Made by a program: the position numbers and the translations under genes. Below the pieces are notes generated by a model that searched no databases, was not told the DNA's origin, and worked only from the letters and a program-made list of their open reading frames with translations. From Zea mays (lineage: Eukaryota > Streptophyta > Magnoliopsida > Poales > Poaceae), in the NCBI RefSeq assembly GCF_902167145.1, contig NC_050096.1, positions 77,310,683 to 77,374,682 of the forward strand: 64,000 bases of DNA, written 5' to 3'. Positions 23,060 through 34,212 of the stretch are shown one piece after another (within the stretch, counting starts at the first letter, position 1; every line of letters begins with the position of its first letter).

Positions 23060-23436
23060 CTTGTTCAAAGAATTTGGCAATTGGTTGCTTCAGTCCATTG
23101 CTCTGCTCTCTGGGTTGCGAACCTCGAGTCTAGGACACCAATGAATCTAAACCAGGAAATTTTTTTGGGTCCATCTCCTTTATCAAGACTTCTTGTATGA
23201 TGTGACCAAATAAGAATGAAGAGAAAACAAACCGACTATGTTAGGGTAGCATGTTCAAGTCAGAAACAAAAATGAGTTATAAAAAGAAATAGCAGATTCC
23301 CAGGGGCAAAATCCTTGACAATGATAGTATCAATTACCTCATCAACTTCCATACTCATATGCAATAACTGACTTCTCAAAACACCTATTTCTTCTTCAAG
23401 ATTCTCTTTCGCGCTACCTTCAACATCTAGCATTTT
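23060..23436 (-). pseudogene. Captured armadillo-repeat kinesin (KIN-U/ARK) exon fragments
   Basis: Two exon-like pieces match the coiled-coil to armadillo junction of plant ARK kinesins as I remember it. The first (about 23436 to 23338) reads MLDVEGSAKENLEEE and LRSQLLHMSMEVDE and ends at a GT donor. The second (about 23175 to 23060) reads KFPGLDSLVS, a stop, then TRGSQPREQSNG and KQPIAKFFEQ, again ending at a GT donor. Order, orientation and the intron between them fit a captured genomic piece. The internal TAG and the lack of motor and armadillo repeats make it a fragment only. Confidence 0.68.
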
Positions 23437-24021
23437 CTAATAGAGTTTTATTATCTGATTTGTAGCTGTAGCCTACAAGATGAGCGATGGAGGCCCCTTT
23501 TCTACCAGGCCACCTTGGATTCCGCCAGTTGCCGAGGGTGCATAAAATCTGAGGCATTGCAGATTTTGTACATGTACAAATCCACGTATGTGTATGCAGA
23601 AGTTCTAGTTCACAGTAAACAATTTAGATTGCAGTCTGATGTGGACCATCTTCACACCGGGGAAGCAACCAAGTGCAAGATCTTGATTTATGATTGAGTA
23701 GGTTGCAGATATAGTGGCAATACTGAAAAAATATAAAATGGAAAATACATACCAGTACTCATATTCTGAATCTGGACCCTAGTGCCACCTAATGCATATA
23801 GAACTACAGAAACCACAAAACCATAAGTGACATCCTAAAACAATCAGATTTAGTAAAAAACAATGTAATGGTTAGCATCATAAAAAAAGTGACGATGAGT
23901 AACAGATACAACAGGCATAAGGATTCCATCTCCAATTGATGTACAAGTACCATCTAAATCAAGAATAAGAAGAATGTTTCTCTTATATGCATGTGATTCC
24001 ATCCATCCCTCTATTAAGAAT
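23437..24021. other. Helitron interior between KIN-U and VPS9 fragments
   Basis: AT-rich, probably intronic sequence taken along with the captured exons. A minus-strand phrase ILDLDGT near 23965 recalls HAD-type phosphatases, but it is too short to support a call. Confidence 0.35.
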
Positions 24022-24119
24022 GTTCAGAAGCAAGTTATCTATGATTTGACAGTAGTTCATGATGCACAGAAGCATCTCCCGTGGTGCTTTGAAAGAATTA
24101 ATCGTCTGCAACTCTTTCA
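24022..24119 (-). pseudogene. Captured VPS9-domain GEF exon fragment
   Basis: After a TTGCAG acceptor-like site the minus strand reads KELQTINSFKAPREMLLC followed by IMNYCQIIDNLLLN. This fits the VPS9 domain helix pair of plant VPS9a-type Rab5 exchange factors (family pattern LQKIN-YKAPRDKL and NLLLN). About 32 codons are present and the frame is lost afterwards. No other exon of the gene is recognised nearby. Confidence 0.58.
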
Positions 24120-24729
24120 CTGCAAGCTAGAGTAGACATGTGTGGATAAAGAATGTTCAGTCAGTATGAGCTTTGGCTATAATACTGGAATGATTTATAT
24201 GATGGGATTTTTTTGAAAATCTAAATTTTGGATATTACATGATTAAAACCAGCAACTTCTTGAATATATACAGTACAATGAGAACATAATTGATAACATA
24301 AAAAATAGAGTTGAATACTTGGCAATCGACACCCTTTTGAATACTAAAGGTAGAAAATTTATCCATGTAACACTATTTTGGGGGGCTACATTTCAATCAA
24401 ACATACAATACGGTCCATACACAGAAGGGATGGTGTTGTCCCCTTTTACTGTTGGGACTACACTGGGGAGAGGATGGATGGGCAGGCATCGCCCGATTGT
24501 TAAGACCTACAAAAAATCCACAGAAAAGGTGAGGAAGGCGCCAGCGACGACCACCACGAGCAAGAACCAGTGTAGAAGACCTTACCTGACTTGTGGGCGA
24601 CGACGGCATCCCATCCCAGTGGGTCACCTTCGGGCATCGGTGTCCCTCTCCACGTGGTGGCTGTCGTCACCGTCAGCCGCCTCTGCCTGTGCAGCGGTAA
24701 AAATCATCGTCACGGCGAGCAGAGCGTCG
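24120..24729. other. Helitron interior, unassigned
   Basis: AT-rich up to about 24500, then GC-rich. A long plus-strand open frame starting at 24319 passes through here, but it lacks coding-like conservation except where it crosses the MSH3-like piece. No gene is called. Confidence 0.35.
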
Positions 24730-24890
24730 TGCACCCGGACCGCAGCTTCCTCACCCGCCATCGTCTCCACCTTCTGCCTCGGCTTCCACGTCCGCCACAT
24801 CATTGCCGCGGGGCACAAGGTTGAGTTGGTGCGCCAGACCGAGACCGCTGCCATGAAGCCCACAGTCGGGGCCACGAGAGGCGCCCCATT
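24730..24890 (+). pseudogene. MSH3-like mismatch-repair fragment (tentative)
   Basis: HPDRSFLT in one frame and FCLGFHVRHIIAAGHKVELV then RQTETAAMKP in the next resemble the N-terminal mismatch-recognition domain of plant MutS homologue MSH3 (family pattern HVRRLV-AGHKVGVV-QTETAA-K). A frameshift separates the parts and the characteristic following block is degraded. It is on the opposite strand to the other captured genes. Another MutS homologue is possible. Confidence 0.5.
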
Positions 24891-25488
24891 CACACCACAA
24901 TCGAGGTCGCCGCATGCGAGCTGGAGGGTGGTTGTGCAGCCACGCCCGAGGAGGGGAAGCAACTACCACATCTGTGTCATGGATAAGGGAGGTGGAGGCA
25001 TCGGGGAGGGAGGGGCTCCAAGTGAAGGTTGGGAGATTTCAGGTAGGAAGAAGAGTGTGCCTTATGTGCTTGGGAAGGCTGGTGAAAGGGGGAAAGGTAC
25101 AGCGCTGAAGGATGACGAGCGCCGCCATTTTTCTGAGGTACAAGTTGTACCCGGCGGCGGCTATCGCGTTGGGGTCTCCCACGCCGGTGAACCTAGCGAG
25201 ACCTCCTTCGCCCACCGGCCGGCTCCCAAGTGAGCTCTCGAATCTCTTGTGGCCTCCATGGCCAGAGCATCGTGGCATAAGTGGTGGGGAATAGGAGAGC
25301 AGGGATGGAGGCAGGGCTGCGAGTTCTTGGCCAGGGTTGGGAGCAGCCGAAGACCGGTGGACGCGACCGAGGTTCAAAAGCGAGTTGGAGAAAGGCCTCG
25401 GGTCCGAAACACCGCGCACGCGCACGCGCCACCGTACGCGGGAAGCGCGGAGAGGGCTTCAAAACGGGTCAGGTTTTAATAGAAAAGA
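24891..25488 (-). other. GC-rich 5' segment of the Helitron
   Basis: GC-rich DNA that is open in several frames, including a minus-strand frame with GVGDPNAIAAAGYNLYLRKM near 25130. It may be the 5' part of another captured gene, but I do not recognise it. It ends at the Helitron 5' terminus. Confidence 0.4.
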
Positions 25489-26404
25489 TGAGTTGCCCAA
25501 ATGTCCAAAAAGATTTGGTTCGAGCTTGTGCGGAGGAGACAAGTGAGGCTATTAAAGTTGAGATAGGTGGTCATCTATTTGCAGTGCTCATTGATGAGGC
25601 TCGGGATGCATCAATTAAGGAACAAATGGCTGTGGTTGTAAGATATGTAACATCTTTTACTTTATATTTTGTTGTTTTTAGTTCTTTACTAATATTATTT
25701 TCCTTGTTTCACTTTGATGTAGGTATGTCAATGATAAAGGCCATGTAGTTGAGAGGTTTCTTGGTGTTCAACATGTTCCTGATACTACATCATCTTCATT
25801 AAAGGTATTTCTGTTGGTGAGTTACTACCATCATTTTCATAATGGAATTTTCATTGTTGTCATTGATCAAGTTCTTGTTGAGTTCAACAACTGCTTCCCT
25901 GAAAGATTAACTCAGTTACTTGGATGTATCGCTTGCCTTGATCCAAGGGATTCTTTTGCCAACTTTGATTTAGAGAAGTTAATTGAGCTATCAAAGATTT
26001 ATGATGCTGATTTTAGTGATTATGAACGTACATGCCTTATGGACCAACTTCTCTTATTCATTGATGAGAAATGATGAAGGATTTAGAGATTGTAATGATC
26101 TTAACACCTTGCTACAAAGATGGTTAAAACAGATAGACATATATGTTTCAGTTTAGTGTATCGTCTTGTTGAGCTTGCATTAATCTTGCCAGTGGCAACT
26201 ACAACTGTTGAGAGGACCTTCTCTGGTATGAACATTATCAAGACTGAAAGAAGAAATAAAATGGGTGATGAATGGATGAATAACAGCATGCTATGCGATA
26301 TTGAGCGGGATATGTTTGTAGATATTCAAGATGAAAATATTTTGAAGCATTTTCAAGGCTTAAGAACTCGGAAGATAAATTTACCTCGCAGCATCAACTC
26401 ATGA
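25489..26404 (+). pseudogene. hAT transposase, central and C-terminal parts
   Basis: Resumes the frame broken at 19493: NVQKDLVRACAEET and LIDEARDASIKEQMAVVVR belong to the DUF4371-type catalytic half. An intron of about 80 bp follows; its donor reads AT instead of GT. Then come RYVNDKGHVVERFLG, a deletion, and FSGMNIIKTERRNKMGDEWM with LPVATTTVERTFS, the hAT C-terminal dimerisation region. Stops near 26071-26100 and missing segments disable it. Confidence 0.82.
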
Positions 26405-26605
26405 ACGGTATGTATTGATCATTATATTTTTAGAATTCGTATCAACTTATTTTTGGGCTACATATTTCTTGAATGTTTAAATTATATTTTGCTTCTTGTG
26501 TCATATTAACCATCAATTATATTTTTTGTTTGATTTAAAAAAATTTATAGCCTTAGCTTAATAGCCCCCTCTTGGATCAATCCTGGATCCACCACTGCAT
26601 AAGAC

Positions 26606-29600
26606 GGAGTTTGAGCAAGGCTATGAGACGGTGAAGAATGTTGAAGTTCATTGGACTTCCCCTATTTAATTACTTTATAATAAAATCTAGAATAAGTTGT
26701 AAAGAGTGCAAATTATGAATTTTAATCTCACATGAAAAGTGAACGGGGACCAAGCCAACTTAAATAGCTTGGTTCTTACCATTCCTTGATAGAGAAAGAT
26801 AAAGCCACATACAGGTCCCTATGCGCACTTGTGACGTACGACGTGTTGTCTAGCGACATCTATTATCTTTTGGCATTATCTACACTAATTTGACTCTATT
26901 TTGCGTGACAAATTGAAATTGAATCTATTAGATCTGGAGATCGTAACCAAGTTAGTTTTTTATCTCTTTGCGCATGGTTATCCTAATCCTAACCCTCTTA
27001 ATATAATTATTTTATATAATAGAGAGGGTGTTCTCCCAAAGGTATTAGGCAGCCAGAGGAGAGAGGATGAATGAGAGCCAATAAAATCTTTGCACTTCGA
27101 TAATCTTGCCTTGCTTTCAAAAACTTCACTTAAACCTCTAAGACATCAAAAACCTCACAGACATATCAAAATCAAGAATATTTCAACCACCAAGTCATTG
27201 AAAGCTCAATGAAGTTCCTGGCGTATGTGTGAATCAAAGAAAGCAAACAAATCAAAAAATGGATACTCAATTATCGAAAAGAGGCCAAATCTAAAACCTA
27301 ACAGAACAACACGACAATGTCGCTTTTCTACATATTGAGATGAAATTTCGAATCTATTCCCAAATATTGAACTCCAAAACACCAAACGTTCGAGATCATA
27401 TCAAGAATTACAAAATTGAGTTGGGGTTTTCACAAAGTAGTTCAAACTACTAGAAACTTGTGCTCGAGATGAATCAGCTCATACCAGTTGGTGGCAAGGA
27501 TTCTAGGAGGATATTTCATGTCTCTAACCAACCCAAACGTCCCTACAAACTTAAATTCAAGAAATCACTCAAAATCTCAATCAAAACAAGCTCGAGAAAG
27601 AAGAACCAAATTAAAAACTCAAAGCAAAATAGTTTTGTATAGGGGTAAAACACAAAGGAACCACCATAGTTAGTGTCATGCTTCCCGAATTTAAAAGAAA
27701 CATAGATGTGAATTCTTTCTTTAAAATATCTGAGGATCTCCCTTATGGATCAAAGGTGAAAAACTAAGAGTAAAGACCAAAGATAGAGAGAAAGCTAGGT
27801 GGGAGCAACCCTCCTCTTATTAATAAAAGGGTTTTTTACATTCCCCAAACTCCTCTAGATATTTAGATCTAAACCACTTAATCAAGGCCATAATGGTCCA
27901 ACTCTCAGTTTGATGATCTGATAGCCATGGACCCTTCATGGATTTGCTTCGCCTTGACACAACCTTTGAGATGGCTCCATGTGCCACGCCTTCGATTCCC
28001 TTTAGAAGCCACAAAACCATCGCAAGGTGGTTTTGAGATGGCTCCATGTGCCATGCCTTCTATTCCCGCCATTTCTTGATCATGTCGGCTACATAATGTT
28101 TCTGCCATGTCCTTGTGCAAGTTGGTGTCTTCAAGTGTCAACCATCGTAGTGATCACCCGACTTGTCATTCACCATTCCTCGCTTATCAGCATGAACTTA
28201 CATGACCTTCAACTTTGTTGTTGATCACTACCTCTAGACTCCACACTTGTGCGCCACAAGCAAGAGACATGTTGCCCAAACTCACACCCTAGTTAGTCTA
28301 TATAACTCAACTCAAGACGCTACTCCATTGACAATCACTCATCAGAAATCTGAACAATAAATGCTCATATCAACCTTGTGTTCGTAATTTTCCACTTGAT
28401 GAGTGCATTATCAACACCAACACATTAACACAAAGAGGAATAGAAAAACAAGAAAGGAAAAAAGGAAGAACTCACTCAAATGACCAAAAGTTAAACAAAA
28501 GAAAAATTAGTGTTGTTTGAAATGAGCAAAACTAGATTCCTAAAGACATAGTCAACGACTTGATGCAGCCAAGCAACCATGGCTATTCCTCAAGAAGAGA
28601 AGAAGGGGATCAACATCACTAGCTAGAAATCAAAGCAAAAGCCAAAAAAGCCCAAAAAACTCTAGTAACATAACCAATCCCTCCAGAAAGAAGGGGATCA
28701 ACACCACTTTCGAATAAAGAGTTATGCTTGATTTACTAGAAGGTGTACATTTTGTCATGGAGTTGTGTGAGTTTAAGAGAAGTCTCATTAACTCCTCCAC
28801 TAAGAATAATTTTCATCTACTAGGCTTTATGTGTTTTTGCACCCAACTAGGAGGGTTGTTCCTAGTATAAATACTCCATGTAATCTCCATATAAAAAGTA
28901 GAATTGTTGAGAAAAATTTGGAACAATCATATGGCATTTCATCCACCATAGTGTGTGAGTCTATGGTGGGTTCCTTATCCAACCATTGTGTTGCATCTTC
29001 ATTGCGAGGTTGTACGCACGATAACTTTATCGGCTCCTAATTGGTGCTCATGGTCCATTCGTTCTAGGTTGTGTTGGTTGGTTCTTTGAGAGTATGGTTG
29101 GGCTAATCCTTGATTCAGTTTGATGGTTAAAGATAATGGTTGATTTTGACTTTTATTTTCTAAGTTGCACTAGTTATTTCAATTACTTGTAGCTAGTTAT
29201 CTTGTTCAGATCCTAGATCATAAAAATTGGAACTTCGTCCACATAATTTTAGCATATTGATGAAAATATATTTAGGATCTAACAAAATTTATTAGGGACC
29301 GATAACAAATGTGTAAAGGTGTATGGCAACATGTGAGACTCCCCAATGCTTTCTTAGTGGCATTTTGATCAACACTTTTATTTTATTTTTTAAATTTTAG
29401 TATAGAAATCGTTGTACTATAAAGGAGGGAAAAACCAAGCTTAAGGAGAATCATGTGCTCTCACTTCAAACCTAAAACACTACAAAGACAAAATAAAGCT
29501 AGCAACATTCTTAGTCCTATATATTCTGGCTTGTGCTGAAGCTCACAGTTCAACTAGTAAAGTTTAGCGTTCAAACACTGAAGTTCGGCGACTTGATTAT

Positions 29601-30601
29601 AGAATTAGATTGAGAGTGAGGAGAATATTTATACTCTTACTCTTCTACCCTAAGGGTTTCCTAAACTTTTACTTAGGCCATCAACTTGCAAACAAGTTCT
29701 CTCCCCTCCATTGAAGGATACCTAACTTTCCTTGAGTTCTTAGTGATTTCTTCTTATGAGTTTGGGTTTGGGAGTGAATTAGAGAGCCCTTGAGCAAGAT
29801 CAATTAGCTAAGAGTCTTGCTTCTCCATGTAGCTTGTGCTTTGTTTTATTTTTCTTTTCTCTTGAAGCTTGGGCTCCTAACTGGCTAGCAGTTGCTAGGG
29901 AGCTCCCAGTTGATTGTGGTTGCGCACCGAGATGTTTGTATTTCCCATGTGAAGCTTAGTGGAAACCTCTAGCTCGATCTTTGTGATTCCCTTGAGAAGA
30001 GTTAGGAGTTTTTAAAGACTCAAAGCCTTTGTGGCTCCCTCAACAACGAGGATGTATTCAATCCATTGTGGCTCCATTGGTCCTCAAGATAAATCACTTA
30101 TCTGCTCTTTTGTTGTGAAGTTTGTGCCCCTCTCTTGTTTGAACTACAATTCTAGGGTTTCTACCTGATGTACTCAAATAGTGCATTCTAGCTGCATAGA
30201 CGACCTATTTGACTATTTTTCATCTCTAATTTATAGCTTGAAGGCACCAACATCCTTCTACGCTAAACTTCCATGAATTTGCACAGAACATCAGGGACCA
30301 CACGCTTAAATTCTGAAGTTCAGTGATCTGCTATATATGTTTTCAAGTATAAGTTTGTCTAGGACTATTGACCTCCCTTTGGGTTGTGCATTGATATATT
30401 CACCCATCCTCTGCTCTTCACACCCATGTGCTCACACGACACAGCTGTATCATATGTGGGACTCATAAATTATAAAATTTCTAGGAATGAGCTTACCTCA
30501 AATATTCAAGAAATATTCCCTTAAAATGACTGAACCATCAACATCTCCTAACCAAATTTTGTGATCATATCCCCGGTACAAATACTAACTAACCAATTTT
30601 A
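26606..30601. other. Degraded repeat-like DNA without genes
   Basis: About 4 kb of AT-rich sequence with no supportable coding region. Observed: a short tandem duplication around TTGAGATGGCTCCATGTGCC (27967 and 28033); AAGAAGGGGATCAACA twice (28600, 28690), resembling purine tracts of retroelements; and an LTR-like stretch at 28800-29045 with CTAGTATAAATACTCC and downstream TTGGTGCTCATGG. This looks like worn retrotransposon DNA with lost boundaries. Confidence 0.4.
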
Positions 30602-30736
30602 TACTCCATCCATCACAAATTTTATAAGATGTTTTGTTTTTAGATATATTATTTTTAATATGTATTTAGGTATATTACATATCTAAATACATCATAAAAA
30701 GTTATATATTAAAAAGCCAAAATGTTTTTATAGTGT
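30602..30736 (+). mobile_element. Stowaway-like MITE fragment
   Basis: TACTCCATCCATCACAAATT followed by TATAAGATGTTTTG is the usual left end of Stowaway (Tc1/mariner) MITEs, and the sequence continues AT-rich with internal inverted repeats. The right end is not found. The solo LTR insertion just beyond may have separated or replaced it. Confidence 0.5.
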
Positions 30737-31781
30737 GTAATTGTCGGGTACCCAGGAATGGGGTAGCCAAGAGGTGAGGCCCATAAACATCTCTCTGACC
30801 CATTTACCGACCAAGTCCCCACCGAGCAAGTCTGCAAGGAGGGGCATATGACCATGTCCCCGCCAAGCAAGTCTACGAGGCGGGGCAAACGACCAAATCC
30901 CCGTCGAGCAAGTCTGCGAGGCGTGGCGACCGACCAAGTCCCCGTCGAGCAAATCTGCGAGAAGGGGCGAACGACCAAACCCTCGCTGAGCGGATCCACA
31001 AGGAAGGAACCCATGCCAACGCTGCCGTTCCAATGCTACCGGTCCACGACGACTGTGACAAGACGCAACATCACCAAACCACGTCCGGACAGTACATACA
31101 GTACCAAAGGTCTCTGACAGTTACAATGGAACACCCCGCATGCGCCCAATGATATACCCTCACTGACTCATGGGGCCAGTCAACCCCCAGTCATAGGGCC
31201 TCTGCACTGGATTCTCTAAAGTGACCCGCAAGCCCGAAAAAACACGACAGATACACCATAGTGGGGTGTATGCCTACGCACGCCAACAGGTGATGCAGGC
31301 CCATGACGACAGACAGAGCCGCGCCACGCACGACCGCACCATGGGACCCACCGCGCACTACTATAAAGGTGTCAGCGGCGAACTAGCAACAGGGGGTTCG
31401 TATGACGAACGAGTGAGACGATACGCCATACCAGGAGTACGGCTAAGCACGACCCTACGGAGAAGACACACGACAACCCGGAGGAGTCGATCTCTCTCTC
31501 TTGTAGAAAACAAATCTCCTCTGTAAGGTCCAACCTTTGAGCTATAAAAGGGTAGTCTCTCTTTCCTCTAGGGACACGAGCGCACTTGTTGTAACACACT
31601 CGAAAGCAATACAACGATCAACATTGCACTGGACTAGGGTCTCGGCCGGAACCAATATAACCCATTTGCCTTAATTCACCGCTCGGATCTAGGTGATCCA
31701 CCATTTAGAGTGAGTCCCCGCTTGTATCCTCCACCAAACACAAATTTATTGTTCCCCAATTTTCGGAACCACGACAGTAAT
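30737..31781. mobile_element. Solo LTR, 1,035 bp
   Basis: Sequence 30742-31776 begins TGTCGGGTACC and ends CCACGACA (inverted TGTCG/CGACA tips). It is flanked by a perfect 5 bp duplication GTAAT. No internal coding region or partner LTR exists, so it is the product of LTR-LTR recombination. It contains about four copies of a 41 bp tandem repeat starting at 30810 (ACCAAGTCCCCGTCGAGCAA type). The direction is uncertain, but a TATA-like CTATAAAAGGG lies on the plus strand near 31540. Probably Ty3/gypsy. Confidence 0.85.
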
Positions 31782-32438
31782 ATTCTCACTGTAGTCAACC
31801 TTAGAATTTCTAGAGTCGTAATTCGTAAAAGACTAACTCCAAATATTCTTGAACATCGCGATTACCAATCCCTATTTGTACAGTAAACGAGAGGTGTGCA
31901 GCAGTCCCTACTATTGTGAACGTGCACATACATATTCGACACCGACGGCACAAAACGCAGCATCAAACAAAATAGACTCCATCTGATCTCGGCTGATGGC
32001 TGACATCCAAAGGCACGGTACGCGACGCGTTCATGATTGCGGCTGCGTGGATTTTCTTATCGAGTGGATGACCGGTGACGGGAACCTGATCTTGGTCTCT
32101 TCCCTACCAAGGCATCTTCCGTTGAGAGCAGAGTAGTATAGTAGGAGTACACCTCATCTCAGCTTGGAGACCTGCTACTCGGTGGACTGGACGCTCCGTT
32201 CGTCTGGGGTCCCTTCGATGCCTACTCCTACTTCTACTTTGTTCAGTTTTTCTTTGCCTCGCTCGCCTTGTCGTTTCCTGCTGCCTTCCTCTTCTCTCCA
32301 TCACAAGTGAGAGGTGAAGTCGACTTGACAGAACTGTTGTCATGGAAGTATGGCGCAAGTAAAACAAACTAAAGCGACTGTTGTCGTGAAGTAATACATT
32401 TTTTCTTGAGATTTTTTTTCAAATATGATTGTTAGCAA
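31782..32438. other. Low-copy-looking sequence without recognised features
   Basis: Moderate GC content with no convincing open frame and no transposon ends. It may be old intergenic DNA between insertions. Confidence 0.35.
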
Positions 32439-32690
32439 CACTACGTCAAAGTCACTTAAAGTAACATGGTTGTCTTTGGCACCGGTTAAAAACACATAAC
32501 TAACTTTCCACGGTGACGACTTTTCTAAAACACGTCACTAACGAAATTATCTATGTGATGTTTATTGCGAAAACATGTCACTAGCAAAATGTGGTAATAC
32601 TTAAGTGATGTCTTTTATTTTACGTGTCTCTGTTGTGATCTTTAAGCTGAAGGTCTTCTTAAGAAAATGTGATTGATATATGAGACCACT
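32439..32690 (+). mobile_element. Possible CACTA-type terminus fragment
   Basis: Begins CACTACGTCAAAGTCAC and contains several CGTCACTAAC/TGTCACTAGC-like motifs in both orientations, as subterminal regions of CACTA elements do. No matching right end or 3 bp duplication was found. Confidence 0.35.
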
Positions 32691-33127
32691 TGAATTTGAT
32701 GGAGGGTCTTTGGACACCGACATGTTACACCCTTCTCGAGACTTCTTTGTTCTGTCTTTTGTTGCTTGGTACGAAGCTTATCCCTTCGTAATGGGGACGA
32801 CAAGCTTCTTCGAGCTTGACGACGAAGTATCAGGGCTTGTTATGTTTTTCGTCGTGGTCGTGAATTCAACGAAGGTGGATGTCAATGTTGTTCACTCGTT
32901 TTTTATTCCTTAAAAGGTCAAAAACAAGACAACACAAATGAAAATATTCACCTTTTTCCCATTTGTTAATCTCGAAAGATTAACAAATGAGAGAAGGTAT
33001 AAGAGAATAATGACAATTCAATAAATTAATTCAATCGAAACCACTTCATTCTTTGTTGTTTTGAATTACATATTACAATAGCCATTCACATTAATACCTT
33101 CCACTTTATAGGGCTAATACGAAGGTA
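32691..33127. repeat. Old LTR-like relic, left part
   Basis: Rich in CTTCG/CGAAG words (ACGAAGCTTATCCCTTCG, GCTTCTTCGAGC) like the LTR and body of Gypsy-2, but much more diverged. The CACTA element is inserted in its right edge. Similar text resumes at 44496. Confidence 0.45.
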
Positions 33128-33171
33128 TGACACTAGTAGAAAAGAGCTCATAGCCTGCGGCACCCATAAAT

Positions 33172-33437
33172 TATCACTGGCGGTTTCAGTTATCGCGCGC
33201 CAGTAAAAAAACGAGGTGGGCCCGGCTTGGGAACTGCCAGTGGAAACCTATTTTCACTGGTGGTTATCTTAACACAACCGCCAGGGGTTGGTGTAACAGA
33301 ACCGCCAGTGGAAATCTATTTCCACTGGCGGTTGGTGTAACAGAACCGCCAGTGGAAATATCCACTGGCGGTTGTGTTAAGATAACCGCCAGTGGAAATA
33401 GATTTCCACATGCGGTTTTTCAAGCCAACCGCCAGTG
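33172..33437 (+). repeat. Left subterminal repeat array of the CACTA element
   Basis: Around ten copies of CACTGGCGGTT or its complement AACCGCCAGTG in alternating orientation, able to fold into hairpins. In En/Spm such repeats bind the TnpA-type protein for excision and promoter control; the same role is inferred here. The array ends just before the TATA box. Confidence 0.88.
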
Positions 33438-33447
33438 AACTGTCTGT

Positions 33448-33455
33448 TATAAATA
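33448..33455 (+). promoter_or_regulatory. TATA box of the transposase gene
   Basis: TATAAATA immediately downstream of the left array. A 5' leader follows, then an intron of roughly 600 bp ending TTTTTTACAG at 34209, just before the ATG codons at 34213. Confidence 0.65.
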
Positions 33456-33589
33456 CCCCTCTTCTTCCCCTCGACAGTGAATTGTATGCTCGCAGCCAAC
33501 TTCCATTGGAGGCGATTTTGGAGGTCCAGATTTCACAAAAATATAAGGGGGGAGGTTTTGGTCTTCATTTCTTGGAAGAAGGTGGATAA

Positions 33590-34212
33590 GAAAGGTTGGT
33601 TTATGTTTCTTTGTCAATTTTTGTTCATTCTTGCTCAATTTTAGCCACATTTTGGATCTAGGGTTTTACATGTGAGAGAGAAGAGTATAGCTAGGTTATT
33701 TTCTCTATTTCCTCAAATGAGGTTGCTTAAGATGGTTAGTTTTTGTCTATTCCCTCTCCTTTTTCATGTTTAGTTCTCAAATAAGTTTATCCATAACACA
33801 TATTTAGTTGCTTAATGAATGGTGAATGTGTTGTATGGAAGGTTGGTTTAATTATGTTTCAATTGTCAGTTATTGTTCATTTTTGCTCAATTTTAACTAC
33901 ATTTTGAAACTAGGCTTTCACCATGTGTTAGAGATAGGTTTGGGTATTATAATTTTTTATTGGAAGAGATAAAGTAGTCTAACTACTTTTATTGGAAGAG
34001 ATAAAGTAGTCTAACTACATTTTTGGATATAGGGTTTCACATTTTAGCCACATTTTAGCCACATTTTATTGTTAGAGATAAAGTAGTCTAACTACATTTT
34101 TGGAAGAAGGTCGCTAAGAAAGGTTGTTCATGTTTCTTTTGCCAATTTTCTTTATCCATGATATATTTAGTTGTTACGAAATATTGGTATCATGTTACTT
34201 TTTTTACAGGTG
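33590..34212 (+). other. Probable leader intron of the CACTA transposase gene
   Basis: T-rich sequence between the leader and the acceptor TTTTTTACAG. It contains three copies of AGATAAAGTAGTCTAACTAC (near 33968, 34001 and 34075), a short internal repeat. No coding potential. Confidence 0.5.

Larger units (their letters stand above)
19494..25488 (-). mobile_element. Helitron carrying several captured gene fragments
   Basis: On the minus strand the element starts TCTTTTCTATTAAAAC at 25488. It ends at 19494 with CTAG, preceded at 8 nt by a perfect hairpin (stem GCGCCC, 4-nt loop). It lies exactly between an A (19493) and a T (25489), with no target duplication, the Helitron rule. The flanks join in frame within the hAT transposase (R-N-N-K-M-S-C-P across the site), giving an in-window empty site. 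No Rep/helicase is visible, so it is non-autonomous. Its cargo, in Helitron order, is an unrecognised GC-rich block, an MSH3-like fragment (antisense), a VPS9 exon, KIN-U exons, a gypsy gag relic, and an RPL12 fragment. Most cargo is in the Helitron's own sense orientation, as typical for maize Helitrons. Confidence 0.88.
18527..26605 (+). mobile_element. TTF-finger hAT transposon carrying a Helitron
   Basis: The ends CAGGGGTGGATC (18535) and GATCCACCACTG (ending 26597) are inverted. Flanks CATAAAAT and CATAAGAC agree at 6 of 8 positions, as expected for an old hAT duplication. Inside are two pieces of one plus-strand transposase pseudogene (19024-19493 and 25489-26404), separated by the Helitron 19494-25488. 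Without the Helitron the hAT is about 2.07 kb, shorter than autonomous relatives, because parts of the transposase are deleted. Confidence 0.85.

Noticed and set aside
23930..23980. HAD phosphatase-like phrase ILDLDGT on the minus strand
   Set aside because: Too short, no second motif, and stops nearby.
24319..25233. A 304-codon plus-strand open frame in the Helitron
   Set aside because: It crosses several unrelated captured blocks and is similar to known protein only over the short MSH3-like part. It is best explained by GC-rich composition.
28800..29045. LTR with TATA box and primer site
   Set aside because: A TATA-like motif and LTR style are present, but no paired LTR, TG/CA borders or target duplication could be found.
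33172..33437. CRISPR-like regular repeats
   Set aside because: The repeats alternate in orientation, spacers are irregular, and the genome is a plant. They are CACTA subterminal repeats.
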